A stretch of DNA of 64,000 nt. Origin: TMED14 sp963925545. GTDB taxonomy: Bacteria > Bacteroidota > Bacteroidia > Flavobacteriales > Schleiferiaceae. Under the pieces are notes generated by a model that saw only the letters and a list, made by a program, of their open reading frames with translations, had not been told where the DNA came from and made no database searches. Positions 17,859 to 26,943 of the stretch are shown piece after piece; position 1 is the stretch's first letter, and each line of letters opens with the position of its first letter. Position numbers and translations under genes: made by a program. Location: the NCBI GenBank assembly GCA_963925545.1, contig CAWUSA010000006.1, positions 62,001 to 126,000 of the forward strand, given 5' to 3'.

Positions 17859-18797
17859 TTAGGTAATCAAGCCACGGCCAGTCTTTAAAATCTTTCCCTG
17901 ACTTTGCAAATCCTTGGCAAGGGCATCTAAAAGACCATTGATGAACCCGGGGCTATTCTCTGATCCATATTGTTTAGCCAATTCAATGGCCTCATTGATG
18001 GTCACTTTTACGGGGACATCTTCTGCCATGACTAATTCGGTTAAGGCTAGTTCAATCAAACAGCGATCAACGGGGGTCAAGCGGTTGTATTTCCAGCTGG
18101 TGGCCTTTTTCTCAATCAAGGTTTTCCACTCCGGCTCAAGCTGAATGGTTTTCATCAACAAATCGCTCACAAAGGTCTTGTCTGCCTGGTTCTTGTATAA
18201 ATTGACAAGGATGGTATTGCCCTTTTTAGCATTCTCCAAAGATTTGACTGTCATCATTTGAGCAGCATCCAAATCATCAGCCCAATCCATGTGCATGTCT
18301 TCATAGACATCATGCAACACCTCATTGTTGGCAATGCAATCACGGTAAAAGCGTTTGATGAATGTCACTGAGTCCTTGTCGACAAGCTCTGTTTCATCAG
18401 AAAACCAGACTTCCATTGCTGGATCAACCCAGAAATCGTGAAAGATTTTCAACAACACATCAAAGTGATCGCCCCAATGGACATGTTTTTGCTCCCATTG
18501 AGCAATGAGTTCGTCATCGGCAGCAATGGACTGAAGAAAAGGCGAATTCAACAAAGCTGACACTCTAGTTATCCTCTGCGGTGAAGGCTGTTGCTTGACT
18601 TTCTCTGCTTCCAATCGCTTGTCCAAGAATTGGGTAAAGTGCCAGAACAACTTCAGTTCATGAAGGTAAAGGTCATGGATGCGGTCAATGTTCTTTTCCA
18701 AGCCATACAGTGCCAGATTCAAGTCATTTGAACGCGATTGAGCGTAAGCAAAAAGCGCATGGAGCGCCTTGATTCGAAGATGTCGTCTGGTAAGCAT
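17859..18797 (-). CDS. nusB: Transcription antitermination factor NusB (long Bacteroidota form)
   Basis: NusB with NusE forms the boxA-binding antitermination complex for rRNA. The 312-residue protein is about twice the E. coli size. It begins MLTRRHLRIKALHALFAYAQS, the NusB N-terminus, then has a long helical insertion. The conserved C-terminal NusB bundle comes last (RLTPVDRCLIELALTEL, then PVKVTINEAIELAKQYG and SPGFINGLLDAL). This extended form is usual in the phylum. It is preceded 17 nt upstream by a TACTTTCG box. Confidence 0.93.
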   Translation of the reverse strand: MLTRRHLRIKALHALFAYAQSRSNDLNLALYGLEKNIDRIHDLYLHELKLFWHFTQFLDKRLEAEKVKQQPSPQRITRVSALLNSPFLQSIAADDELIAQWEQKHVHWGDHFDVLLKIFHDFWVDPAMEVWFSDETELVDKDSVTFIKRFYRDCIANNEVLHDVYEDMHMDWADDLDAAQMMTVKSLENAKKGNTILVNLYKNQADKTFVSDLLMKTIQLEPEWKTLIEKKATSWKYNRLTPVDRCLIELALTELVMAEDVPVKVTINEAIELAKQYGSENSPGFINGLLDALAKDLQSQGKILKTGRGLIT

Positions 18798-18814
18798 AGA
18801 ACGTAATTGAAACG

Positions 18815-18822
18815 CGAAAGTA
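18815..18822 (-). promoter_or_regulatory. -7-like box of nusB (TACTTTCG)
   Basis: It has one mismatch to TAnnTTTG and lies 17 nt upstream of ATG 18797. It is identical to the box before the DUF1573 gene. Confidence 0.4.
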
Positions 18823-18825
18823 CAA

Positions 18826-20286
18826 TCAATCCAATGCTTCCGGTGCTGCAGCTATCACGTCAAGGAAAAAATCCCAAACTCTTTGAACTGAAGCAATCTC
18901 TACACGCTCGTCTGGGCTGTGTGCACCACGGATATTTGGACCAAAGCTGATCATTTTCATGCCTGGGCAAGACTCACCAATGATGCCACATTCCAATCCA
19001 GCATGACAAGCGCTAACCTCAGGCTCTCGATTGAAGGATTTTACATAAATAGACTTCATCATTTCCGTGAGGTTGGAATCTCCTGCAGGCTCCCAGCCAG
19101 GGTAGTCACCGGCTAGCTCCGTAGAAAATCCACCTAGCTGTGCTACCGAAGCAATGCGATCAGCAGCATGGACCTTTTCCGTCTCTGAAGCGCTCCTTGT
19201 CAAGCAAAGAATCTGTGCCCGGTCGCCAGCAATCTTAAGCGCAGACAGGTTGTTTGAGGTCTGAACCAATCCCTTAATTTCCGGGCTCATGCGAAGTATA
19301 CCTACAGGAATTCCGTGGATGGCTTTCAAGATGTCAGCTTGTTCTGACGGCTGCATGACATCCTCAGCTTCAGCATCACGCATCAACCATTGCATGTCAG
19401 GGTCTGTGCGTCGGTACTCCTGGTTGATCTCTTTTTGCGCCATTGACAAGGCCTCTTTCATGGCATCCAAATTGGCTGTTGGTACCGCAAAAGTGGCTTC
19501 ACAAGAACGTGGGATGACATTGCGAAGGTTGCCGCCATGCATTGACACCAGTCGCATGTCTGTCTGCTGAAGAGCCAACAAGGCCCTTGTCAGCAAGGTA
19601 TTGGCATTCCCTAAGCCTAAGTGGATATCCATGCCAGAATGACCGCCAGTGAGCCCCTTCAATGTCAATGTCTGCCATGTGTAATCACCTGCTATTGCCT
19701 CTTTCTTGACGCTTCGGGTGCATGTGACATCTACGCCACCTGCACAGCCAATCGTCAATTCTCTGTCATCTTCTGTATCAATGTTTAGCAGGTACTTGCC
19801 GGTGATCCAACCTTCTTTCAACCCCAGGGCACCTGTCATGCCTGTCTCTTCGTCAGACGTGAAAAGGACCTCAAGTGGTGGATGAGCAATATCTGTGCTA
19901 CGCAGCAAGGCCATGGACATTGCCACACCAATGCCATTGTCTGAACCCAGGGTGGTCCCGCGGGCCTTTACCCAACCATCGTCGATGTACATGTCAATGG
20001 GGTCCTTGTCAAAGTCATGATTGTTGCCCTCATTTTGCTGACAGACCATGTCTAAGTGAGCTTGCAAAACCAGGGTTGCTGCAGACTCCAATCCAGCAGT
20101 GCCACCCTTGATGATGCGCACATTGCCGACATGATCCATGTCTGTTGGCAGGTTCAGAGATTGTCCAAAGGACATGGCCCAGGCTTGAATTTGATCTTCA
20201 CGCTTGGAAGGCCGCGGAACTTGATTCAATTGATGGAAGGCCTCCCATACGGCGCGAGGTTCTAGGTTGAGGATATCTTGATTCAT
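18826..20286 (-). CDS. pepD: Aminoacyl-histidine dipeptidase (PepD, M20C)
   Basis: This cytosolic zinc dipeptidase splits Xaa-His and other dipeptides. The 486-residue length is typical of PepD. It begins LEPRAVWEAFHQLNQVPRPS and has the M20 metal sites: LQAHLDMVCQ (His and Asp), the bridging Asp in GSDNGIG, and TSDEETGMTG (catalytic and metal Glu). The late His is in GAHSPDERV. The start overlaps the stop of the preceding binding-protein-like gene by 4 nt (ATGA). It is the third gene of the guaA unit. Confidence 0.94.
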   Translation of the reverse strand: MNQDILNLEPRAVWEAFHQLNQVPRPSKREDQIQAWAMSFGQSLNLPTDMDHVGNVRIIKGGTAGLESAATLVLQAHLDMVCQQNEGNNHDFDKDPIDMYIDDGWVKARGTTLGSDNGIGVAMSMALLRSTDIAHPPLEVLFTSDEETGMTGALGLKEGWITGKYLLNIDTEDDRELTIGCAGGVDVTCTRSVKKEAIAGDYTWQTLTLKGLTGGHSGMDIHLGLGNANTLLTRALLALQQTDMRLVSMHGGNLRNVIPRSCEATFAVPTANLDAMKEALSMAQKEINQEYRRTDPDMQWLMRDAEAEDVMQPSEQADILKAIHGIPVGILRMSPEIKGLVQTSNNLSALKIAGDRAQILCLTRSASETEKVHAADRIASVAQLGGFSTELAGDYPGWEPAGDSNLTEMMKSIYVKSFNREPEVSACHAGLECGIIGESCPGMKMISFGPNIRGAHSPDERVEIASVQRVWDFFLDVIAAAPEALD

Positions 20287-21545
20287 TGGATTGATTGAAT
20301 GGGTTGGCCATGGTCATTGGTGAAACCATGATCGGGGTGGAACGAATACCGGTACGTGCCGTGATTGCGGTAGCCCTGCACAACTCTCTCAGGGATAAAC
20401 AGTCGGCGTGGCCCTTGAACGGCGTGGGGAGGGGATTCGTCATGGAGGGCATTGAGCAAGAATGCGCTGTCATAGCCCAGCCATTCCCATCGACCTGGCT
20501 CATGACCCGTCAATGACCACATGGCATCAATGGCTTGAGAATGGCTAGCGTCTGGCAAGGCTGTTGTCTGTACCCAGGTGAAGGGGAAACGCAGCAAGAC
20601 GGAAGGCATGCTTACCGTCCGGTTCACAGCATCTTGATGCAGCAAAAGCTGGGTAGCAAGGGGGTTGCGATTCTTGATGACCTTGAGGATGGAAAACAGC
20701 TCTGTGGCGCTGACATCTAAAAGCAGGCTCACTTGGCTGCTGTCTTCCCATAGGGTGTGATGCTTCCATAGGGTGTCAGCTAGACTGACAAGCGTGATGA
20801 ATGAACTGTCACCTGCCCAGGTATCGTAGCCCTGCATGAAGGCTTGGAATCGGGCATCTGCTTTCTGCCTGAAATGGGGATTATCTGCAGACTGAAAAAC
20901 CACTATTTTCTTGTTGCTTTGAACAACTTGTGTGATGGAATCACCCGAGGCCAAGCTATCCTTCTGTAAGAAATCACCATAAGCCATTTCAACCTGATCA
21001 ATGGCCACAATGGCACCAAGGTGCTCCATGGCATCCAAGTCAGACGCAGACGCCGTAAGAACAACCTCACTGCTATCTGATGCTTCTACCACATGCTTAG
21101 ACAAGGGGCTGAGAACGCGAAAGCCTTTCGCCTGGTTGGCAAGTTCACTAACCGATTGGCTATGAAGAGGTCCTATGACCCATTGGGCACCCTGTTCATT
21201 CACCCATTGCGCAAATTGCGCTGGCGTCAAGTGCCAATTGTCTGTTGCTATGATGCTGTCATGATCCATGCCTGATGGATGAATCCAATACCGGTTCTCG
21301 TTGCGGCGGTATTCCACGATGTGTAGTTGAATTTGCTCACTGTCATTGCTGGCATTCAGTGATTCCACGGCGGCTCTGAATCCTTGGTAAAAACCCATGG
21401 ATATCGAATGGCTAGCCTCATAGATGTGACCAGATGCTAAACCTGTCTCGAAGGGCAATGCAATGACCCACGGGCGTTGTGACAACGCTTGACCTTGAAG
21501 CATTGCAGGCAGACAGATCCATGCGATAAGCCAAGCGCGTTTCAT
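20283..21545 (-). CDS. Periplasmic-binding-protein-like (type 1 fold) exported protein
   Basis: The protein has a signal peptide (MKRAWLIAWICLPAMLQGQ), then about 400 residues that read like a type-1 periplasmic ligand-binding fold: an N-terminal FYQGFRAAVESLN helix, WVIGPLHSQSVSELANQ, and LGYDSAFLLNAL near the end. In related Bacteroidota, a LysM protein with a similar leucine-binding-like domain often sits beside guaA. I see no LysM repeat in this copy, so it may be a shortened relative. ATG at 21545 forms an exact ATGA overlap with the guaA stop, which is why I prefer it to 21551. No permease genes are nearby, so a transport role is doubtful. Confidence 0.65.
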   Translation of the reverse strand: MKRAWLIAWICLPAMLQGQALSQRPWVIALPFETGLASGHIYEASHSISMGFYQGFRAAVESLNASNDSEQIQLHIVEYRRNENRYWIHPSGMDHDSIIATDNWHLTPAQFAQWVNEQGAQWVIGPLHSQSVSELANQAKGFRVLSPLSKHVVEASDSSEVVLTASASDLDAMEHLGAIVAIDQVEMAYGDFLQKDSLASGDSITQVVQSNKKIVVFQSADNPHFRQKADARFQAFMQGYDTWAGDSSFITLVSLADTLWKHHTLWEDSSQVSLLLDVSATELFSILKVIKNRNPLATQLLLHQDAVNRTVSMPSVLLRFPFTWVQTTALPDASHSQAIDAMWSLTGHEPGRWEWLGYDSAFLLNALHDESPPHAVQGPRRLFIPERVVQGYRNHGTYRYSFHPDHGFTNDHGQPIQSIQ

Positions 21546-23071
21546 TCCCATTCAATGGTTGCTGGTGGCTTGCTGCTGATGTCATAAACCACGCGATTCA
21601 CACCTTTCACTTTGTTGATGATGGCATTGGATAGGCGGCCCAAGAAATCATAAGGCAGATGCACCCAGTCAGCCGTCATGCCGTCTGTGCTACTGACAGC
21701 ACGCAATGCAACCACGTTTTCATAGCTTCTCTCATCACCCATCACACCGACACTTTTTGTATCTAGCAACATGGCGCCAGCCTGCCACACCTCATCGTAA
21801 AGCCCTTCATCCTTGAGTCCTTGGATGAACAAATGATCCACCTCTTGAAGTACACGAACTTTTTCAGGGGTTACGTCACCCAAAATACGAATGGCCAATC
21901 CAGGTCCAGGAAAGGGGTGACGGCCAAGCAAATCAGGGGAAAGACCCATGGCTTTACCCACTCGACGAACTTCATCCTTGAAAAGCGAGCGCAAAGGCTC
22001 AACGATAGACAATTTCATGAAATCAGGCAAGCCACCTACATTGTGGTGGGATTTGATCGTCGCAGATGGGCCATTGACACTCACCGACTCTATGACGTCA
22101 GGGTAGATGGTTCCTTGGCCTAAAAAGGCTATACCTTCAATCGCCTTCGCTTCTTCATCAAATGTCTCAATGAAAACGCGACCAATGACCTTTCGCTTGG
22201 TCTCTGGGTCACTGATTCCAGAGAGTTCAGAAAGGAAGGCTTCAGAGGCGTCAACCCCTTTAACCTGCAATCCCATGCCGTCATATTGATTCAATACCGA
22301 ATCAAATTCATCCTTGCGTAGCAGTCCATTGTTGACGAAAATGCAGTAAAGGCGGTCACCAATAGCTTTAGACAGCAGCACGGCTGCAACGGTGCTATCA
22401 ACACCTCCACTCAGCCCTAAGACCACCTTTGCGTCGCCAACTTGTGCACGCAATGCATCTACGGTTGTATCAACGAAGGAGTCAGGGGTCCAAGTCGGCT
22501 TGCAACCCGCAATATCCATCACAAAATTGCTCAGAATCTCCTTGCCATGCTCAGTGTGATGAACCTCTGGATGGAATTGTAAGGCATAGGTGTCCTCTCC
22601 TTCAAATCGGTAGGCTGCAATGCGGACATCCTTGGTTGAACCCTCAATCACTGCGCCTTCCGGCAAGGATGTGATGGTGTCTCCATGGCTCATCCACACG
22701 CAGCTGTCTAAGCTGACGCCTTGGAGCAAACGACTGGTTTTCTGAACATGAGACATGTTGGCGCGGCCATATTCGCGATGTTCACTTCGTGACACATTGC
22801 CACCTCGATTTTTCGCCAAGTACTGTGCGCCATAACAGATGGCCAACAAAGGGATTTTCCCTAACAATTGAGACAAATCAGGGTCTGGGGAATCCACTTC
22901 CAAAGTGGAAAATGGCGAACCACTGAGAATCACGGCCTTGAATGTCGATAAATCATCGGGTAGATGATGGAAGGGGTGAATCTCACAGTAAACATTCAAT
23001 TCACGCACCCGCCGAGCAATCAACTGGGTGTATTGTGAACCAAAATCAAGGATAAGTATTGCGTTTGCCAT
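21542..23071 (-). CDS. guaA: GMP synthase (glutamine-hydrolysing)
   Basis: GuaA converts XMP to GMP using glutamine and ATP, completing the path that starts with guaB in this window. The class-I amidotransferase domain is first (nucleophile in AICYGAQYL, His/Glu in QFHPEVHHTEHG). The ATP pyrophosphatase domain follows (PP-loop LSGGVDSTVA), then the dimerisation domain ending KPPATIEWE. All 509 residues are present. An exact -7 box (TATCTTTG) ends 5 nt before the ATG. The gene leads a unit with the binding-protein-like gene and pepD. Confidence 0.97.
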   Translation of the reverse strand: MANAILILDFGSQYTQLIARRVRELNVYCEIHPFHHLPDDLSTFKAVILSGSPFSTLEVDSPDPDLSQLLGKIPLLAICYGAQYLAKNRGGNVSRSEHREYGRANMSHVQKTSRLLQGVSLDSCVWMSHGDTITSLPEGAVIEGSTKDVRIAAYRFEGEDTYALQFHPEVHHTEHGKEILSNFVMDIAGCKPTWTPDSFVDTTVDALRAQVGDAKVVLGLSGGVDSTVAAVLLSKAIGDRLYCIFVNNGLLRKDEFDSVLNQYDGMGLQVKGVDASEAFLSELSGISDPETKRKVIGRVFIETFDEEAKAIEGIAFLGQGTIYPDVIESVSVNGPSATIKSHHNVGGLPDFMKLSIVEPLRSLFKDEVRRVGKAMGLSPDLLGRHPFPGPGLAIRILGDVTPEKVRVLQEVDHLFIQGLKDEGLYDEVWQAGAMLLDTKSVGVMGDERSYENVVALRAVSSTDGMTADWVHLPYDFLGRLSNAIINKVKGVNRVVYDISSKPPATIEWE

Positions 23072-23076
23072 GAGGT

Positions 23077-23084
23077 CAAAGATA
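23077..23084 (-). promoter_or_regulatory. -7 box of guaA (TATCTTTG)
   Basis: An exact TAnnTTTG on the minus strand lies 5 nt before ATG 23071. It implies a nearly leaderless guaA mRNA. Confidence 0.55.
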
Positions 23085-23092
23085 CCAACAGA

Positions 23093-24649
23093 TCAAGGGT
23101 GAATCCACCACCAAACAGGACCTTTTACGTCGATTGTTTCTCGCAGGGTATCCATGGCTTCTGGCCCCATTTGTTGAATCACATCAAGCAAGGTCCAATG
23201 CCTTTCTTGAAAATTGCCTGAAGGCCACAGGTTGCCCGTCACATGAACCATGCGTTGGAAATCGCTATCACTGGTCTGGCTCAAATTGCGGCGAACTGCC
23301 TCATTCATTCGTCGCTCATGTTTTTCCATGGCGGCAAGCCATCCGTCAACGCGCGGCTTGAGTGATGGGTAATGATGCTTGTAAGCCTCCTCAAGCATGC
23401 CAGCAAGCTGCTGGGTCAATCGGGAGTCGTCCAAGTCAGGTGCTTTGTTGTTTTGCAGGTATTGCTGACGATGGGATGCCAAATCTCCATGCAGGTCCGC
23501 AATGGCCCAATCCAGCTGTTGGTATTTCCGCCATGCTGCATGGGGCCAAAAAGTGACCGATTGCCTCAATCGAATGGATGCATGCATTGAACCACTTTGC
23601 TTGAAGTAGGGAATCAATTGCAGCCAGTAGGCCATTTCCCCAGCCCCTCCTGTGTAGGCCACGTTAGGTAAGATATGTTCTTGGTAAACAGGTCGCAACA
23701 AGGCATCTGGACTGAATCGAGCAGGTTCCTCATCAATCAAGCGACAAAGATCTTTGGTTGACCATTTCTCCAGTTTGTTTTGGTAACCGCCTTCATGGGC
23801 AACAATTCTAAGCCGCTTACCTGGGTGAGATGTATCAAACAAGGGGCTGTCTTTGAAAGGTACCGGCATAGCATCCACCTCGTCGCCCCACAAGGCGGAA
23901 GCTTTGGTTGCAGACTTCATCAATGGCTTTTGCTTGATCATTGCCTTGAATAAGCCGCTGGCCAATGCTTTCAAACGGGCATCGCTAGCATCCAAGCAAA
24001 GGATGTCTGGGTAAAGGCTCTGTATCAATTGACGATGAGCGACTGCCAACCCTCCGCCGCAACTGTATGCTGATTGCATGGCATCTATCCATGGCTTGAG
24101 GGAGGGTTGATGTGCCATGTCATCAGCCATTGAAGCAATGGCTGGTAAAGCATCTGATGCAGGAATCTTTCCCACAGGACCACCAGACATGGCTGAGGCG
24201 TAGCGGTAAACCTGGCCGTTGGCATGCATGGATCGTATTTCTTCAAAATCATGGTCCTCTGTAGCCATCCAAAACAAGGGCACAACTTGCTTGCCTTTTG
24301 CTTGCCAGTGTTTGGCTAAAGCAAGGGTCTCCAATATTTTCTCATGGACATACATGGGGCCTAGACCCAGGCATAACTGATGCCCAACCGTAACGGTAAC
24401 AGCATCAGGCTGCTCAAGCATGGTGATTGCTGCGTGAGCAGGGTGATCCTGAGGCAGGTCGCCGTGTTGTGAGCGAAGCACGTCCACGAGAACCTGCCTT
24501 GCCGTCGGATTAAAAGCTTTTGCCCGTGCTAGAATGTGCTTTGCTGTAACAGGGGAAAGCAAATCCGTTTGCTTGCTTAATCGCTTCATCACCGATCGGG
24601 CCCAAGTATTTAAATCCATGGCCGACATGGCCTGTTTTTCAGCTTTCAT
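23093..24649 (-). CDS. bshC: Putative cysteine-adding enzyme of bacillithiol synthesis, BshC
   Basis: BshC completes bacillithiol by adding cysteine to glucosaminyl-malate. The 518-residue protein shows the Rossmann core with TVTVGHQLCLGLGPMY, then VPLFWMATEDHDFEEI (a family motif) and NVAYTGGAGEMAYWLQL. A coiled-coil segment follows, and the C-terminus ends at GPVWWW. BshC is common in Bacteroidota, but bshA and bshB are not in this window. The start overlaps the DUF4294 stop by 4 nt (ATGA), so the two are translated together. Confidence 0.92.
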   Translation of the reverse strand: MKAEKQAMSAMDLNTWARSVMKRLSKQTDLLSPVTAKHILARAKAFNPTARQVLVDVLRSQHGDLPQDHPAHAAITMLEQPDAVTVTVGHQLCLGLGPMYVHEKILETLALAKHWQAKGKQVVPLFWMATEDHDFEEIRSMHANGQVYRYASAMSGGPVGKIPASDALPAIASMADDMAHQPSLKPWIDAMQSAYSCGGGLAVAHRQLIQSLYPDILCLDASDARLKALASGLFKAMIKQKPLMKSATKASALWGDEVDAMPVPFKDSPLFDTSHPGKRLRIVAHEGGYQNKLEKWSTKDLCRLIDEEPARFSPDALLRPVYQEHILPNVAYTGGAGEMAYWLQLIPYFKQSGSMHASIRLRQSVTFWPHAAWRKYQQLDWAIADLHGDLASHRQQYLQNNKAPDLDDSRLTQQLAGMLEEAYKHHYPSLKPRVDGWLAAMEKHERRMNEAVRRNLSQTSDSDFQRMVHVTGNLWPSGNFQERHWTLLDVIQQMGPEAMDTLRETIDVKGPVWWWIHP

Positions 24650-25287
24650 TCTTGAAAATAGAAAGTGCGTGGTGCCAAAATGCGATCTGCAAAGGCTTGG
24701 ACCAAGATATGCTCTATCAGGGCATCTTCAGGGTGGTTGATCGGATCGTAGGTTTTCATCAAGCTGGCATCGTACCATGTTGCTACGGTTGACCAACTCA
24801 CAGCTTGCAACCAGCCCCTGTGCTTTCGAATCAACTTGAACACGGTCATGTGGGTTTCCCGATGAATCAAAACATACAATATCTGCCCTTCCGAGGTGGT
24901 CAATCGGCGAAGTTCTGGTTCAAACTCATGGCGAAGGAAGCGCTGAAAACGCTTCACAAATCGATACCGTTTCCAAGGGTTACTCGTTGTGGCAAGGACT
25001 GAATTCATGGTATCTAACTTCTCAGCAGCCAACTTCGCATAGGGGTAAGTTTTAATCACCCGGGACCGCAGCATCAAATAGCGCCTTCTGGCTTCTGCAT
25101 CATCAAAAGTTGGATGGGGAGAGACCAGTACCTGATCCAACAGCTGCCATGCGACAGAGTCCCCTGATATCACTGACATCCCAGACTGAACCTGACCCTG
25201 AAGTGGCCATGCTGAGAGAAGCAGCACAAGGCATGCAAAGCGATGCAAAGGCATTTGTTGGCTTAGGGCTAAAGACATTGGATTCAT
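24646..25287 (-). CDS. DUF4294 domain exported protein
   Basis: A signal peptide precedes a DUF4294 domain (about 214 residues in total). Diagnostic stretches are RRYLMLRSRVIKTYPYAKLA, RFLRHEFEPELRRLT, and LIRKHRGWLQAVSW followed by TYDP. The function of the family is not known. The exact start is uncertain: ATGs at 25293, 25287 and 25278 are all in frame. A much longer reading to 25485 would run through the divergent transaldolase gene and is rejected. It is translationally coupled to bshC. Confidence 0.85.
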   Translation of the reverse strand: MNPMSLALSQQMPLHRFACLVLLLSAWPLQGQVQSGMSVISGDSVAWQLLDQVLVSPHPTFDDAEARRRYLMLRSRVIKTYPYAKLAAEKLDTMNSVLATTSNPWKRYRFVKRFQRFLRHEFEPELRRLTTSEGQILYVLIHRETHMTVFKLIRKHRGWLQAVSWSTVATWYDASLMKTYDPINHPEDALIEHILVQAFADRILAPRTFYFQE

Positions 25288-25314
25288 CTTCATGCAAAGT
25301 AAGGGATGATGGCG

Positions 25315-25322
25315 TATTTTTG
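25315..25322 (+). promoter_or_regulatory. -7 box of the transaldolase-CBS gene (TATTTTTG)
   Basis: An exact TAnnTTTG lies 5 nt before ATG 25328. A near-leaderless mRNA is implied. Confidence 0.5.
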
Positions 25323-25327
25323 GCGCC

Positions 25328-26338
25328 ATGGAATTGTATTTAGATTCTGCTGACATGCAGGAGGTTACCGAGGCGTTTGCCTTGAATTTTTTGGCTGGCC
25401 TAACCACTACCCCCACCTTCATGCAGCGAAATGGCGTGAAAGATTTGAACGCCACCCTGTTGCAGTTTGCTGAGAAAGTCCCCATCCTTCAGATTGAGGC
25501 CCTTGGCCGTGATTGTGACAGCATTGTTGCAGAAGCTAAGCGCCAGGAGGAACTTGGCCTAGACCGAAGCAGCACGGTGTACAAAATTCCCATTTCACTG
25601 GAAGGCGCTAAGGCATGCAAGCAATTGACCGATGAAGGCTTCATGGTCAACCTTCATTTGGTTTACACCGTTCAACAAGCCTATTTGGCCATGAATGCCG
25701 GTGCAACCTACGTCTGCCCCTTGGTTGGGCGCTTGCAAGACCAAGGCATTGATGCTTTGGACTTGGTGTCACGCATCGTTGACATGAAACACGAGTATGG
25801 CTTTGAAACCAAGGTCATGTTTAGCTCAGTCAGACACAATGAGCATGTGAGAAATGCCATTGACCTTGGCGTGGATGCCATCACCGTTCCGTGGAAAATT
25901 CTTCAAACCATGAGCGACAATCACATGACCAGCATGGGGACCGAACAGTTCTACCAGGATCATCACCGGATGAACACCCTCGTTGCTGACGTAATGAAAA
26001 CACAGGACTGCATGGTTCAGGCAACAAGCCCCATGCAAGACGTCTTATTGAAAATGACTGCAAGCGGCTATGGTGCCGTGGTGGTTGTTGACAAACAACT
26101 GAAGCCAATTGGCGTGTTCACCGACGGTGACCTGCGACGATTACTCAGCCAGGGCAGCCAACCTGACCTCAGTCAAAGCTTGAACAGCATGCATGAGATT
26201 GCCCCGCCGGCAAGCATTCCTTCAAGCTGCAATGTAGAGGATGCCATTGCGGCCATGCACAAATTGCACGTGGACCAACTGGTCGTGACAGATGACGCTG
26301 TAGCCATTGGCTTGATTGACATTCAAGATTTGCTATGA
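25328..26338 (+). CDS. TalC/fructose-6-P aldolase-like barrel fused to a CBS-domain pair
   Basis: Residues 1-215 are a small transaldolase-type TIM barrel: MELYLDSAD at the start, the Schiff-base lysine in YKIPISLEG, and ATYVCPLVGRLQDQG. Residues ~219-336 are two CBS domains of the type attached to arabinose-5-phosphate isomerase KdsD (VFTDGDLRRLL). Two positions differ from the family as I know it. The usual TTNPS motif reads TTTPT (Asn to Thr), and the Phe/Tyr that separates transaldolase from fructose-6-phosphate aldolase is Leu. The reaction may therefore differ. The stop overlaps the KdsC-like phosphatase start by 4 nt. A sugar-phosphate-forming role feeding a nonulosonate- or octulosonate-like product is inference only. 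Confidence 0.8.
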   Translation: MELYLDSADMQEVTEAFALNFLAGLTTTPTFMQRNGVKDLNATLLQFAEKVPILQIEALGRDCDSIVAEAKRQEELGLDRSSTVYKIPISLEGAKACKQLTDEGFMVNLHLVYTVQQAYLAMNAGATYVCPLVGRLQDQGIDALDLVSRIVDMKHEYGFETKVMFSSVRHNEHVRNAIDLGVDAITVPWKILQTMSDNHMTSMGTEQFYQDHHRMNTLVADVMKTQDCMVQATSPMQDVLLKMTASGYGAVVVVDKQLKPIGVFTDGDLRRLLSQGSQPDLSQSLNSMHEIAPPASIPSSCNVEDAIAAMHKLHVDQLVVTDDAVAIGLIDIQDLL

Positions 26339-26943
26339 AAAAATTCAAGGCCCTTGTGCTCGACTGGGATGGCGTGTTTCACGATGGCCGCAAAGCGGTT
26401 GATGGAAGCAGCACCTTTTCAGAGATCGACAGCATGGGCTTGAACCTGTTGAGGTTTGCCCATCACCAGCAACAGGGCATGCCTTTGCCTGTAGCTATTG
26501 TCACGGGTGAGCGCAATCCCAGCGCGGAAGCCTTTGCGCAGCGGGAACATTTGGATGCTTTTTGCTTTAACGCAAAAGACAAACGATTGGCCATTCCCTT
26601 CTTGGAAACCCTCTGGGGCATACCGGCTAACAACTGGGCTTTTGTCTTTGATGATATCCTTGACCTAGGGTTAGCTAAAGAGGTGGCTTTCAGGGCTATG
26701 GTTGAACGAACAGCCACCCAGGAAACCGTCCAATTTGCTCAGCGAAAAGGCTTGGTTGACATGGTTCTACAAGGCGATCACGCTGTGCGTGAATTTGCAG
26801 AAAGAAACCTGGTTGATAGGGGTCAATTCGATGCAGCTCTGGCAGAGCGCATTGCCGTTTCCACAAGCTATCAATCCTATTGGAAGGATAGGCAAGCGTT
26901 ACCAACCCTTTTGCAAGACCTCAGCAGCAAAGACTTGCATTAA
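26335..26943 (+). CDS. KdsC-like HAD phosphatase
   Basis: The 202-residue protein follows the KdsC/C0-type HAD pattern. Motif I is LDWDGVFHDG (nucleophile Asp and acid Asp), then DSMGLNLLRF. Motif II is IVTGERNP, the lysine is in NAKDKR, and motif III is FDDILDLG. KdsC removes phosphate from KDO-8-phosphate; relatives act on other 2-keto sugar acids. The ATGA overlap with the transaldolase-CBS gene strongly suggests the two act on the same substrate or in consecutive steps. It is longer than typical KdsC by a C-terminal extension of about 40 residues. It converges with zapA (4-nt overlap of stops). Confidence 0.8.
   Translation: MKKFKALVLDWDGVFHDGRKAVDGSSTFSEIDSMGLNLLRFAHHQQQGMPLPVAIVTGERNPSAEAFAQREHLDAFCFNAKDKRLAIPFLETLWGIPANNWAFVFDDILDLGLAKEVAFRAMVERTATQETVQFAQRKGLVDMVLQGDHAVREFAERNLVDRGQFDAALAERIAVSTSYQSYWKDRQALPTLLQDLSSKDLH

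Noticed and set aside
25294..25485. Extended N-terminus of the DUF4294 protein
   Set aside because: It would run through the transaldolase-CBS gene and its promoter; no signal peptide results, whereas the inner starts give one.
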